Below are positions 16,704 through 24,749 of a stretch of 45,284 bases of DNA, piece after piece. The DNA is from DATIXJ01 sp035518715 (lineage in GTDB: Bacteria > Bacteroidota > Ignavibacteria > UBA10030 > SZUA-254). How positions within the stretch are numbered: position 1 is the first letter of the stretch; each line of letters begins with the position of its first letter. The stretch spans positions 1 to 45,284 of the forward strand of contig DATIXJ010000040.1 of NCBI GenBank assembly GCA_035518715.1. The letters run 5' to 3'. Both the position numbers and the translations under genes were made by a program. Under the pieces are notes generated by a model. The model searched no databases, was not told the origin of the DNA, and was given only the letters and a program-made list of their open reading frames with translations.

Positions 16704-17261
16704 ATGAAAACCGTTCTTGTCACCGTTGTTGTTGTAATTCTCGTGGAAGCCGCCTTTTTCGTTGCCGGTGCGTACTCCGGCATTCCCGATATTGCTGCAA
16801 CGAACCGCGAACGCGGTATCATGCGGTGGTTTCTCAACACGACAAAGGATCATTCCATTTCCTCTCGTGCCGCAAAGATCGTCCCTCCGCCACTCGGCGA
16901 TTCTGCTATGGTGAAGGTTGGCTTCAGTCACTATAACGAAATGTGCGTAACCTGTCATGGCGCTCCCGGCCGTGAAGCCGATGAGCTCGCACAGGGACTC
17001 AATCCGTATCCTCCCGATCTCGCGTACTCAACGCGGGACATGAGCCCGTCGGAAATGTTCGTGGTCGTAAAAGACGGCATCAAAATGACCGGCATGCCCG
17101 GATTTGGACCAACGCATAACGACACACTGATCTGGTCAATGGTCGCATTCCTTCAGCGGCTTCAGACGATGACGCCCGAAGAATATCGGGCTTTTCAGAA
17201 GTCGGTCCCCGATCAGATGATGGAAGAATCGCACGGGCATCACGGTTCAGAGGATGATTGA
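16704..17261 (+). CDS. Membrane-anchored or periplasmic monohaem cytochrome c
   Basis: ATG 16704 is 8 bases after AGGAG (16691-16695); the in-frame ATG at 16698 is only 2 bases after it. The product has 185 residues. A hydrophobic N-terminal segment (about residues 3-23) is a signal or anchor. The haem c site is CVTCH (C81, C84, H85), followed by GAPGREADELAQGLNPYPPDL. The likely axial methionine lies in KMTGMPGFGP, in the family's usual place. This is a class I cytochrome domain as used to carry electrons to terminal oxidases or periplasmic enzymes. The C-terminal tail is rich in His and acidic residues. It is followed by a secreted dioxygenase-like gene on the same strand; a functional link is not shown. 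Confidence 0.92.
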   Translation: MKTVLVTVVVVILVEAAFFVAGAYSGIPDIAATNRERGIMRWFLNTTKDHSISSRAAKIVPPPLGDSAMVKVGFSHYNEMCVTCHGAPGREADELAQGLNPYPPDLAYSTRDMSPSEMFVVVKDGIKMTGMPGFGPTHNDTLIWSMVAFLQRLQTMTPEEYRAFQKSVPDQMMEESHGHHGSEDD

Positions 17262-17326
17262 ATCTACAGACTTTTTCCTATATTGAATCGACATAGACAA
17301 CATTTGCCGGAAAACAGAAACGAAGC

Positions 17327-17980
17327 ATGCAATTAGGGACCAACATCGTGGCGGCACCAGTGTTGCTTTTGTGCCTGACCTCTCTCTCACTGATGACTGC
17401 TCAGGAAAAGGTGAGCATGAAATTTGAGCGGGGATTTACGGGAAGAGGATACGCCATCTGCGGATCCTGCACCGTACCACAAATTATCTCTTCCAGCACC
17501 TGGCTGGCTCCGCATGATGAGCCCGGCGATTCGATTATGATATCCGGCACTATCTATAAAGCGGATGGCACAACTCCGGACTCGGGCGTGACGCTTTTTC
17601 TCTACCAGGCCGATGCCGGCGGTTACTACCACCGTCCGAAGGAGAATGTCTTCCAGCCAACTCTCTATGGATGGATCAGAACGGGAAGCGACGGCAGATA
17701 TGAAATCCACACCGTGAAGCCGTCCCCCGAAGTTCTCGAACCGAAAGGTCCGGCACACATCCATGCACACATCTTCGGGAACGGGATGGATGAGCATTTT
17801 CTGCATGAGTTCTGGTTTGAAGGGGACCATAATCTATCCTCCGGGGATGTCAGCCGGTTTTCAAAGCTCGGTACGTTCTCCCCCATTATCTCATTGACGA
17901 AAACAGAAAGCGGGCTCTGGAAAGGGACCAGAAATATCCGCGTACGGCCGGTAGCTCATTGGAGATACGAGGCAGATTAG
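17327..17980 (+). CDS. Secreted intradiol ring-cleavage dioxygenase-like protein
   Basis: This 217-residue protein has a signal peptide ending near TAQ (residue 26). The fold signature of the dioxygenase C-terminal family (protocatechuate 3,4-dioxygenase type) is clear: DSIMISGTIYKADG, then LFLYQADAGGYYH, YGWIRTGSDGRYEIHTVKP and GPAHIHAHIF. Two histidine iron ligands can be placed in HIHAH (H144, H146) and one tyrosine in GGYYH (Y100 or Y101). The second tyrosine ligand normally lies in a KPxPYP-type stretch before HIH. Here that stretch reads KPSPEVLEPK, with no tyrosine. The chemistry may therefore differ from catechol cleavage, and it may not act on aromatics at all. It lies 65 bases after the cytochrome c gene and 28 bases before the CDF gene. 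Confidence 0.83.
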   Translation: MQLGTNIVAAPVLLLCLTSLSLMTAQEKVSMKFERGFTGRGYAICGSCTVPQIISSSTWLAPHDEPGDSIMISGTIYKADGTTPDSGVTLFLYQADAGGYYHRPKENVFQPTLYGWIRTGSDGRYEIHTVKPSPEVLEPKGPAHIHAHIFGNGMDEHFLHEFWFEGDHNLSSGDVSRFSKLGTFSPIISLTKTESGLWKGTRNIRVRPVAHWRYEAD

Positions 17981-18008
17981 CATTCATCCGCGAAAGCAGC
18001 ATGCACTG

Positions 18009-18956
18009 ATGGATACGGGCCACTCCCATTCACATACCACCGCGCAGCGTCTCGGCCTCGCGATTGTTCTCAACACGCTGACGTTTGCCGTGGAGCTGAT
18101 CGGCGGGATTCTGACCAACAGTCTCGCGCTGATTTCCGATGCGATGCACAACCTCAGCGACGCCCTTGCACTTGTCCTGAGTTATATTGCCACGCGGATC
18201 GTGCTCTGGAAATCGAACTCGCGAAAGTCATACGGTTATGTCCGCATCGAGATCTTCATCGCGTTCATCAATGCGCTGACGCTCGTGTTCATCGGATCGT
18301 ATATCATCTATAAGGGTATCTCGCGATTTCTCTCGCCGGAACACGTGGCCGGGACGGGAATGGTACTTGTCGCGGTCGTCGGACTCCTTGCAAATGTCGG
18401 CTCGACTCTCCTTCTGAGGAAGGAAGCGCATCGCGATCTGAACATCCAGAGCGCGTATCTTCACCTTCTTACCGATGCTGTCGAATCATTGGCCGTTGTC
18501 GTCGTCGGCTTCTTCATTTTCTGGAAGGGATGGTATGTTCTTGACCCCATCATTTCCACCGCGATCGGCATGTTCGTCATCCACAGCGCGTGGACGATTC
18601 TCGTTGAAACCGTCAACATTCTCACCGAGGGAACGCCGAAGGGAATCGACCTCGACGATGTCGCAACGTTTATCCGGTCATTCCCGGGAGTCGACAATGT
18701 TCATCATATCCACATCTGGGGATTGTCGTCGCAGTTCCGTGCCTTGAGCGCCCACCTCGTTGTCAAGGATCGGTTGATCAGCGAAGGATGTGTGATTACC
18801 GACGAGATCGAACGCGGACTGCGCGATCATTACCGTATCAACCACCCGACGCTCAAGCTGGAAAGCGAGATTTGCGAGCGGCAGGATACGATTGTTGACA
18901 TCAATCACACGGACCAGGGAACCCGTCTTCACGGATCGTCTGCGCCTAAGACCTGA
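18009..18956 (+). CDS. Cation diffusion facilitator (zinc-type metal exporter)
   Basis: This 315-residue protein has the CDF layout: a His-rich N-terminus (HSHSH), six membrane helices and a cytosolic metal-binding domain of about 90 residues (FPGVDNVHHIHIWGLSS). The metal site residues are in helix 2 (SDAMHNLSDAL, H47 and D51) and helix 5 (HLLTDAVES, H152 and D156). This His-Asp/His-Asp set is typical of zinc and cobalt exporters such as ZitB and CzcD. It would expel Zn(II) or similar ions in exchange for protons across the inner membrane. It lies 28 bases after the dioxygenase-like gene and may share its transcript. Confidence 0.93.
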   Translation: MDTGHSHSHTTAQRLGLAIVLNTLTFAVELIGGILTNSLALISDAMHNLSDALALVLSYIATRIVLWKSNSRKSYGYVRIEIFIAFINALTLVFIGSYIIYKGISRFLSPEHVAGTGMVLVAVVGLLANVGSTLLLRKEAHRDLNIQSAYLHLLTDAVESLAVVVVGFFIFWKGWYVLDPIISTAIGMFVIHSAWTILVETVNILTEGTPKGIDLDDVATFIRSFPGVDNVHHIHIWGLSSQFRALSAHLVVKDRLISEGCVITDEIERGLRDHYRINHPTLKLESEICERQDTIVDINHTDQGTRLHGSSAPKT

Positions 18957-18970
18957 ATTCGCGTTTCTAT

Positions 18971-19011
18971 CTTCTTATTTCTTAGTATTTTTCAGCGCAA
19001 GAAGTTTTTTT
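18971..19011 (+). terminator. Possible weak terminator after the CDF gene
   Basis: CTTCTT (18971-18976) can pair with AAGAAG (18999-19004), followed at once by seven T (19005-19011). The loop is 22 bases and the stem is short, so the fold is weak, but the T-run and its place 14 bases after the stop fit a terminator. Confidence 0.35.
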
Positions 19012-19094
19012 GAAGAGAATTTTGTAGCTTTCAGAGGATGCCGGCGCAGACAGTGGGAGAAATCGCCCGGGGTAAATTTGCAGGATCTGTTCAG

Positions 19095-20555
19095 ATGCCA
19101 AATACTTCACCACAGACTATTGCAGAAATTGAATCGGAGATCAGTCATCCATCCATGAGAAAGGCATTCGACGATTTCCGGCAGGCATATCCGGAATACG
19201 ACAAAACCGTAAAGATCGATGCGCTCCGGGCGAAGGAATATGCCCGGCTCGATAAACTCGGACAGATCTATCTCGACTATACCGGCGGCGGAATCTATGC
19301 CGATTCCCAGCTCGACAATCTTGTCAACCTTCTCAAGACCGGCAACTTCGGAAATCCGCATTCCAACAATCCCACATCCGTTGCTTCGACGCAAATGGAT
19401 GAGCACGCGCGAAGGTATGTGCTCGAGTATTTCAACGCGTCGCCGGATGAATATGTCGTCGTCTTCACACAAAACGCGAGCGGCGCGCTCAAGCTCGTCG
19501 GAGAATCATACCCGTTTACTCCGGAATCCCGATACCTTCTGACCTTCGATAATCACAACGCGGTCAACGGCATACGGGAATTTGCCAGGGCAAAAGGAGC
19601 CGGCATCACCTACGTTCCCGTAACGGCGTCGGAGCTTCGCATCGATGCCGACCAGCTGTCGGCACAGCTTTCGAAGCTCAATCCGCAGACCAATAATCTC
19701 TTTGTCTACCCGGCACAGTCCAATTTTTCCGGAGTACAGCACTCGCTCGACTGGATCGAACGCGCGCAGGGGCTCGGATGGGACGTACTCCTCGATGCAG
19801 CTGCGTTTGTCCCGACAAACCATCTTGACATGAGCATTTACCGGCCGGATTTTGTACCGGTTTCGTTTTACAAAATGTATGGGTTCCCCACCGGCGTGGG
19901 CTGCCTGATTGCGAGGAAGAGCGCACTGAAGAAACTTCAGCGCCCGTGGTTCTCCGGCGGAACGATTGAGGTTGCCTCCGTGCAGGGCGACCGTTACCAT
20001 CTCGCGCAGGGGGAGCGTGCGTTCGAAGACGGGACAATCAACTATCTGATCCTCCCCTCCATCGAGATCGGTCTGAAGCACCTCAACTCGATCGGCATCG
20101 AGACGATCCACGAACGCGTGACGTGTCTGACCAGCTGGCTTCTCAAACATCTTTCGTCACTGCGCCACAGCCGCGGCGGACCGGTTGTCGAAATTTACGG
20201 ACCGGTGGGAACGCGAGACCGCGGCGGAACGATCGCACTGAATTTTCTCGACCCGTCGGGAGAGCTCTTTGACTTTCACACCATTGAAGCTTCCGCGGCA
20301 AAGCATAATATTTCACTGCGTACAGGTTGCTTCTGCAATCCTGGTGCGGGGGAAATCGCCTTCGGGCTCACGAAATCAGATATGACCGAATGTTTCGACC
20401 GGGAGGAACGTTCATCCTTCGAAGAATGTTTGATTGCCGTGAAAGGAAAAACTGCCGGCGCCGTACGCGTCTCACTCGGACTCGTGACAAACTTCTCCGA
20501 CGTCTACCGCTTTTTAGAATTTGTCAGGACACTGCTCGACAAGCCCGCCGAATAA
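19095..20555 (+). CDS. PLP-dependent class V aminotransferase, molybdenum-cofactor-sulfurase/cysteine-desulfurase-like
   Basis: I choose ATG 19095, with AGGA (19082-19085) 9 bases upstream, giving 486 residues. An ATG at 19038 directly abuts AGAGG and would add 19 residues. The fold is the class V PLP enzyme: YLDYTGGGIYADSQL, GNPHSNNPTS, DAAAFVPTN and the Schiff-base lysine in SFYKMYGFPTGVG (K260). Near the C-terminus is RTGCFCNPGAGE (C412, C414), the sulfur-carrying loop typical of Moco sulfurases. It would take sulfur from a cysteine-like donor. The C-terminal MOSC domain that marks full Moco sulfurases is missing, and no molybdoenzyme is near, so the acceptor is unknown. Confidence 0.87.
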   Translation: MPNTSPQTIAEIESEISHPSMRKAFDDFRQAYPEYDKTVKIDALRAKEYARLDKLGQIYLDYTGGGIYADSQLDNLVNLLKTGNFGNPHSNNPTSVASTQMDEHARRYVLEYFNASPDEYVVVFTQNASGALKLVGESYPFTPESRYLLTFDNHNAVNGIREFARAKGAGITYVPVTASELRIDADQLSAQLSKLNPQTNNLFVYPAQSNFSGVQHSLDWIERAQGLGWDVLLDAAAFVPTNHLDMSIYRPDFVPVSFYKMYGFPTGVGCLIARKSALKKLQRPWFSGGTIEVASVQGDRYHLAQGERAFEDGTINYLILPSIEIGLKHLNSIGIETIHERVTCLTSWLLKHLSSLRHSRGGPVVEIYGPVGTRDRGGTIALNFLDPSGELFDFHTIEASAAKHNISLRTGCFCNPGAGEIAFGLTKSDMTECFDREERSSFEECLIAVKGKTAGAVRVSLGLVTNFSDVYRFLEFVRTLLDKPAE

Positions 20556-20577
20556 ACCGTGCACGGAGATTGTCAGT

Positions 20578-20612
20578 AAAAAAAACCCCGATCCAATAGT
20601 CGGGGTTTTTTT
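20578..20612. terminator. Bidirectional intrinsic terminator
   Basis: AAACCCCGA (20583-20591) pairs with TCGGGGTTT (20600-20608). An A-run lies before it (20578-20585) and a T-run after it (20606-20612), so both strands read a GC stem plus U-tract. It separates the convergent aminotransferase gene (stop 20555) and the T9SS gene (stop 20638). Confidence 0.92.
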
Positions 20613-20637
20613 GATGCCGGATGGAAACCAACCCGGT

Positions 20638-22512
20638 CTATTTTAGCAAGACCATCTTCGGGACGCGGTCGAACGTACTGGACGGATTCGTGAGACGAGT
20701 CGCATGGATCCGGTAAAAGTAGATACCGCTTGCAAGCTGTGACGCGTCGATACGATCCGTGTAATAGCCCCCTTCCATGTGCGCCGCGTTGCGCACGACC
20801 GCAACTACGTCACCCAGAAGATCATACACTGTTATCGTCACCACCGACCTCCCGGGGAGGGCATAGCTGACCGTCGTCGTCGGATTGAAAGGGTTGGGAT
20901 AATTCTGGCTCAAGGCAAAATCTCCCGCGAGACGATTGTTCCCGTCTCGCACACCCGCGAAGATAAACTCTGCAGTGTCGTAAACCGGGGAAGACTCGAC
21001 GCTGAGAGCGTAGATGGTATCGTCGACCACTCCGCCACCTGCCAGGGGACACTGGATGACCGCCACATCGGGAATGGAAAATGCCGTCAGCTTGTAGTAA
21101 TAGTGTGTATCGGAGAGAATGGCCGAGTCGACATACGCTGTATCAACGGTTGCCTTGGCAGTGGAATCTCCGCGCAGATCGAATTCACCCAGGAGCTGCC
21201 ACGCCGTGGTGTCGGTACGGCGGGAGAGGCGATACCCGCCAAAGATCCGTCCACCCATCGTATGACCGGAAGGCGGTTGAGCACGCCTCCAGCTTGAATC
21301 CGGAAACGTGCCGGCGAGATGGTTGGAATCATCCCATACTTCCAGTGGATCGAGAAGCGAAGGTCCCCAGTGCAGCCGGAAGCGGATCTTTGCCGTATCA
21401 CCCTGTATTTCGAGACGCGGCATCGGCATCGCGGGAGGCAGGGAATAACCGCGATTGTGGAGCACCAGCGCGTTCTGCGCATTGACCTCGAGGCTGTTCG
21501 ATCCTCCCGAAACACTCTGTCCTCCGACAATTGCCACGGCAAATCGGAGCGTGTCACCCGGATTCATCGTGCCGAGCGGACCGAAGGAGAGCATAAAATG
21601 CGTGTCGGTGGGAACTGTTGGACTTTGATTGGAATCGATGAGCTGTATCCCGAACGGCTTTCCCGCCATCCATGCATAAAGAACAGAGTCATTGCTTCCG
21701 GGGACAGTAAACCCGTACCACTGCCAGACAAATCGCAACGAAGCGAGATTACCAGGCACGCCGAGTACGGTCACGCCAACGGGTGTCGACCCGGCATCGA
21801 TGGAATTGTGAGCGTATGCGGTCCGAACCTGTGGAAGATACGCAGAATAATCATGGAGATAGAACGCTGCATCGCTGACAGGCCCCACATCCGGGTCAAC
21901 GAACATGCCGAGGTAGACGCTGTCGATCACATGAGCGCTGATATTGATCAGGGTGTATTCCAATGGTAGGATGAGTCCGGCGCGACCCGCGTTCCATGAA
22001 TAGGATTTTTGGATGACTCTTATGCCCATGGGAACAAGGCCGGGGGTAACTGGAGTGGAGTAGACATCGGTATAAGAAACCGAAACATCATTGTCGGAAA
22101 CCCCCTTTCCGAGAATTTGGAATGTATCGGCAGCGGCATTGGGATAGAACTCCGAGTAACCGTTATCGGTATTGTAACCCTGGCTCACCCGTGCAACACC
22201 ATTGATGATTCCACCGATGGCCGGACCGGCACCTTAGAGATGCTCATAGCAGGAACCCACGGGATAGTCAAGTCCGATTCCGCTGCCGCATCCGTCCGGA
22301 GGAGGGCCGGAAGTCCCCCATGCACCAAAGCCTATAATGGACTGGTAACCGAGCCAGAGTTTGAAATCGTCACCTTGCAGGTATTGTTGGATTGCTGTTG
22401 TCTGAACTCCTGGTGATCGGGATGGAGTCGTATTTTTCCCTTCTTTCGTTGAAGGGAAAAGAGTAATCGAGATTGAAAGGCACGTACAGGTAATAAGTGC
22501 AAGACGTTTCAT
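20638..22512 (-). pseudogene. T9SS type A secreted protein gene interrupted by an in-frame TAA
   Basis: The frame opens at ATG 22512 with a perfect GAGGAGG 8 bases upstream and a signal peptide (MKRLALITCTCLSISITLF). After 92 codons it meets TAA at 22234-22236. The same frame then continues without a stop for 531 codons, through VIDSVYLGMFVDPDVG and the sorting domain (NYPNPFNPTTTVSYALP, GIYFYRIH, KMVLLK). The codons just after the stop read GPAIGGIINGVARVSQGYN, which fits a continuous protein. The only start available to the 3' part is a GTG at 22188 that lacks both a ribosome site and a signal peptide. So either one base changed and inactivated the gene, or the read has an error, or the stop is read through. 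The intact protein would be about 624 residues and surface-exported; its ligand is unknown. Confidence 0.82.
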
Positions 22513-22655
22513 AGGACAAACCTCCTCTGAGAATGCAGGTTCCTCAGTTAGGAATATTGGAAAGAAGTCTCTTCAGGCGTGTTCCAACTGCGATTCGAAA
22601 AGAACGGAACGGACGACAACGTCTGCCGACGTGATGTGTAGAAGCTGAGAAAGAA

Positions 22656-22705
22656 CGGAGCGTCTGTCAGGAGTTCTGCACATTGCAGTACTTACAGACG
22701 CTCTG
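22656..22705. other. Long near-perfect intergenic hairpin
   Basis: GAGCGTCTGT (22658-22667) pairs perfectly with ACAGACGCTC (22694-22703), with one G-T and one C-G pair outside. Inside, AGT plus CTGCA (22672-22680) pairs with TGCAG plus ACT (22684-22692) across one T-T mismatch, around a CAT loop. It lies 11 bases after the stop of the methyltransferase-like gene. No clear U-tract follows on the minus strand, so it is either an mRNA 3'-end structure or a palindromic repeat unit. Confidence 0.6.
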
Positions 22706-22715
22706 CCTGGACCAT

Positions 22716-23126
22716 TCAGAACCAGGTGTTTTTGATATACAACTCGTACTCGGCGCCGTATGCCTGCCTCAGGAAGTTTTCCTCCTTCCACGCGCGCACC
22801 GATTGTCCGGCAACGCTGAGGATCCAGATCACGACGAGGATTGGATAGTTCGCTATAATGACGATGCCGAGTAGTGTCAGGTCGACAAACAGGTAGAGGG
22901 GATGGCGTATTTTGGAATAGAACCCTGTCGTCACAAGGCCCTTCGCTGCGAACCGCACGGCAAAGGATTTGCCGATCTGCACTCTTGCAATAATGGCCAT
23001 CGTGAGCGCCGACAGTGCCAGCACGACACCGAGAACGAGCCGGGACATTTCGCCGGACGACATGACGAGGTACGCCAGCCAGCCGAGAATGACCGCAGCG
23101 ATGGTTTTGTAGAGGATGAGTTTCAT
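22716..23126 (-). CDS. Isoprenylcysteine-carboxyl-methyltransferase-like membrane protein
   Basis: This 136-residue protein has about four membrane helices. It carries the ICMT/PEMT-type signature: GLVTTGFYSKIRHPLYLF, where the RHP binds the SAM carboxylate, and near the C-terminus WKEENFLRQAYGAEYELY, with the E-E and Y-G-x-E-Y pattern. Bacterial members methylate small or lipid substrates at the membrane, but most have no known substrate. It lacks the first helices of longer family members. It is probably transcribed on its own, with a hairpin after its stop. Confidence 0.87.
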   Translation of the reverse strand: MKLILYKTIAAVILGWLAYLVMSSGEMSRLVLGVVLALSALTMAIIARVQIGKSFAVRFAAKGLVTTGFYSKIRHPLYLFVDLTLLGIVIIANYPILVVIWILSVAGQSVRAWKEENFLRQAYGAEYELYIKNTWF

Positions 23127-23235
23127 GGCCCGAACATCTCCTGATTAATTCGTGCAGGAAAAATATATCCTATTCTGTATGAGTTGTCAACACGCAGACA
23201 CGCCGATGGCGAATCCAGCTAAATCTTCATCAGCT

Positions 23236-24663
23236 TTATTGCTTACCCGAGATATTGTCTCTTAGCACAATCCTGCTTGTCTTTCCCTCGATCCCTGCCA
23301 TATTCACCGCCTTCGCTTCGATCGAGTTCTCTCCCTTTTCCAGAACCCACACAAAATCATTTGCCAACTCCTTCCAGTCCGACCCATTGATACGGACAAG
23401 GAACTTCTGAAACCATGGCATCGTATGCGTGAGAATAACGCAAAGACTGTCGGATGGAGCATGGGTGTTCACGTGCTTCAGACGAATCGTCGTCTGGTTG
23501 AGGCGGGGATAGGTGAGTCCGTAATCATCCGAGAGCATGGGACTGTCCGGCATACCGCGGGAATAGAGCTCCGGTGTAATCTCGTCATCCACAAATTCGC
23601 AATATCCCGGCTTCACCTGATTCACAGGATCGAAGTAGGCATAATAATTGCCGATTCCGAGATGATAGAAATGTGATCCCCAGTAGGTTTTTCCGCCGGC
23701 ATAATCGACATCCTTGTCCTGACCGACAAACGTCATTTCGGAATCGCGACCGGCGACAAGCAGGTGCCGGCATTCCTGCGCGCTCAGGGGAACCCCACTG
23801 CGCTCCCACCAGGCATCATTCTGCCCGTCCAGGAGAATCCACTTCTGAAACTGATTGCTCCAGGTTTCCACGCACATATGTGCGTCCGGGCTACGGAATC
23901 CCTCGCCCAGCCAGGTGAGCGAGATCGTACGCGCCGGATATCCCACGGCAACGAGACAATTTGCCAGAACGTTCGCGTATTCCGTGCAGCAGAATTGAGC
24001 TCCCTTCTCCCCCTGGTCGAGAATTGCAAGCGCATCGCGTCCTTTGCAGAGGTTGGAGCTGTGATGCTCAAACCGGTGTGAGGTCCAATGCAGGAGAAGC
24101 TTCATCCTGTCAAATTCCGTCTTTCCGGGGAGGAGGATTTCTTCAAGCTTGTACTTTCGCCTGAGCGAGTCCATCTTCGGGTGATGATAATCGTCCCAAG
24201 CATAGCTTCCGATATCCGTGTTGCCGACATAATTATCGAATGTTACGATCGCAATAGGACTGCGGTTCAATCTTGCCTGCTCGAAGGCACTCTTTACTTT
24301 GCCAAGTGCGGCTGAGAATCGTTCCGGAAAACGCGCCTTAAGAACGAAAAAATCCCGATCATTTTTCATCACATCGTAATCCGTAAATCCGGATTGAAGT
24401 GCCTCATCAATCTTGCTGAATGCTTTGTCGGGATCATTGAGCAATGAATAGAGACACGCAATATTGTACTCGACGGAAGGCCGCTCTGGTCCGGATCCTG
24501 CAAGCAGGAGAAGCTGTTCATAAAGCGGCAACGCGCCAGCATACTCTTTCCGGCTCAACTTCTCCCAGACGCGGGATTGTATTGCCTGGTAAGCGGAATC
24601 CTGTTGTTGAGCGTATGCGGTAACAGAAATAACGATCAGAATAATCCATTTCATCTTCATCAT
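23236..24663 (-). CDS. Secreted transglutaminase-like cysteine protein with N-terminal TPR-like helices
   Basis: ATG 24663 follows GAGAGG by 7 bases and starts a signal peptide ending at AYAQ. A longer in-frame start at 24741 would add 26 polar residues. The mature 475-residue protein begins with TPR-like helices (YAGALPLYEQLLLLAG, VEYNIACLYSLLNDPDKA). A transglutaminase/protease-like core follows, with the triad C226 (QFCCTEYANVLANCLVAVG), H262 (DAHMCVETW) and D279 (WILLDGQND). The C-terminal 130 residues look like a beta-sandwich. Such proteins cut or cross-link peptides, or modify cell-wall material; the substrate here is unknown. It has no T9SS tail. Its start lies 86 bases after the stop of the T9SS propeller gene on the same strand. 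Confidence 0.82.
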   Translation of the reverse strand: MMKMKWIILIVISVTAYAQQQDSAYQAIQSRVWEKLSRKEYAGALPLYEQLLLLAGSGPERPSVEYNIACLYSLLNDPDKAFSKIDEALQSGFTDYDVMKNDRDFFVLKARFPERFSAALGKVKSAFEQARLNRSPIAIVTFDNYVGNTDIGSYAWDDYHHPKMDSLRRKYKLEEILLPGKTEFDRMKLLLHWTSHRFEHHSSNLCKGRDALAILDQGEKGAQFCCTEYANVLANCLVAVGYPARTISLTWLGEGFRSPDAHMCVETWSNQFQKWILLDGQNDAWWERSGVPLSAQECRHLLVAGRDSEMTFVGQDKDVDYAGGKTYWGSHFYHLGIGNYYAYFDPVNQVKPGYCEFVDDEITPELYSRGMPDSPMLSDDYGLTYPRLNQTTIRLKHVNTHAPSDSLCVILTHTMPWFQKFLVRINGSDWKELANDFVWVLEKGENSIEAKAVNMAGIEGKTSRIVLRDNISGKQ

Positions 24664-24749
24664 GTTCCAACCTCTCATTGTTCGATGAATTCGCAACATC
24701 TGAAGTTGAAAATGAAATCTCCTCTGGTCCGAGGAAATCACTCAGACTA

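Noticed and set aside
16495..16707. Short plus-strand frame before the cytochrome c gene
   Set aside because: It has no ribosome site, overlaps the cytochrome c start region, and shows no signal peptide or family pattern.
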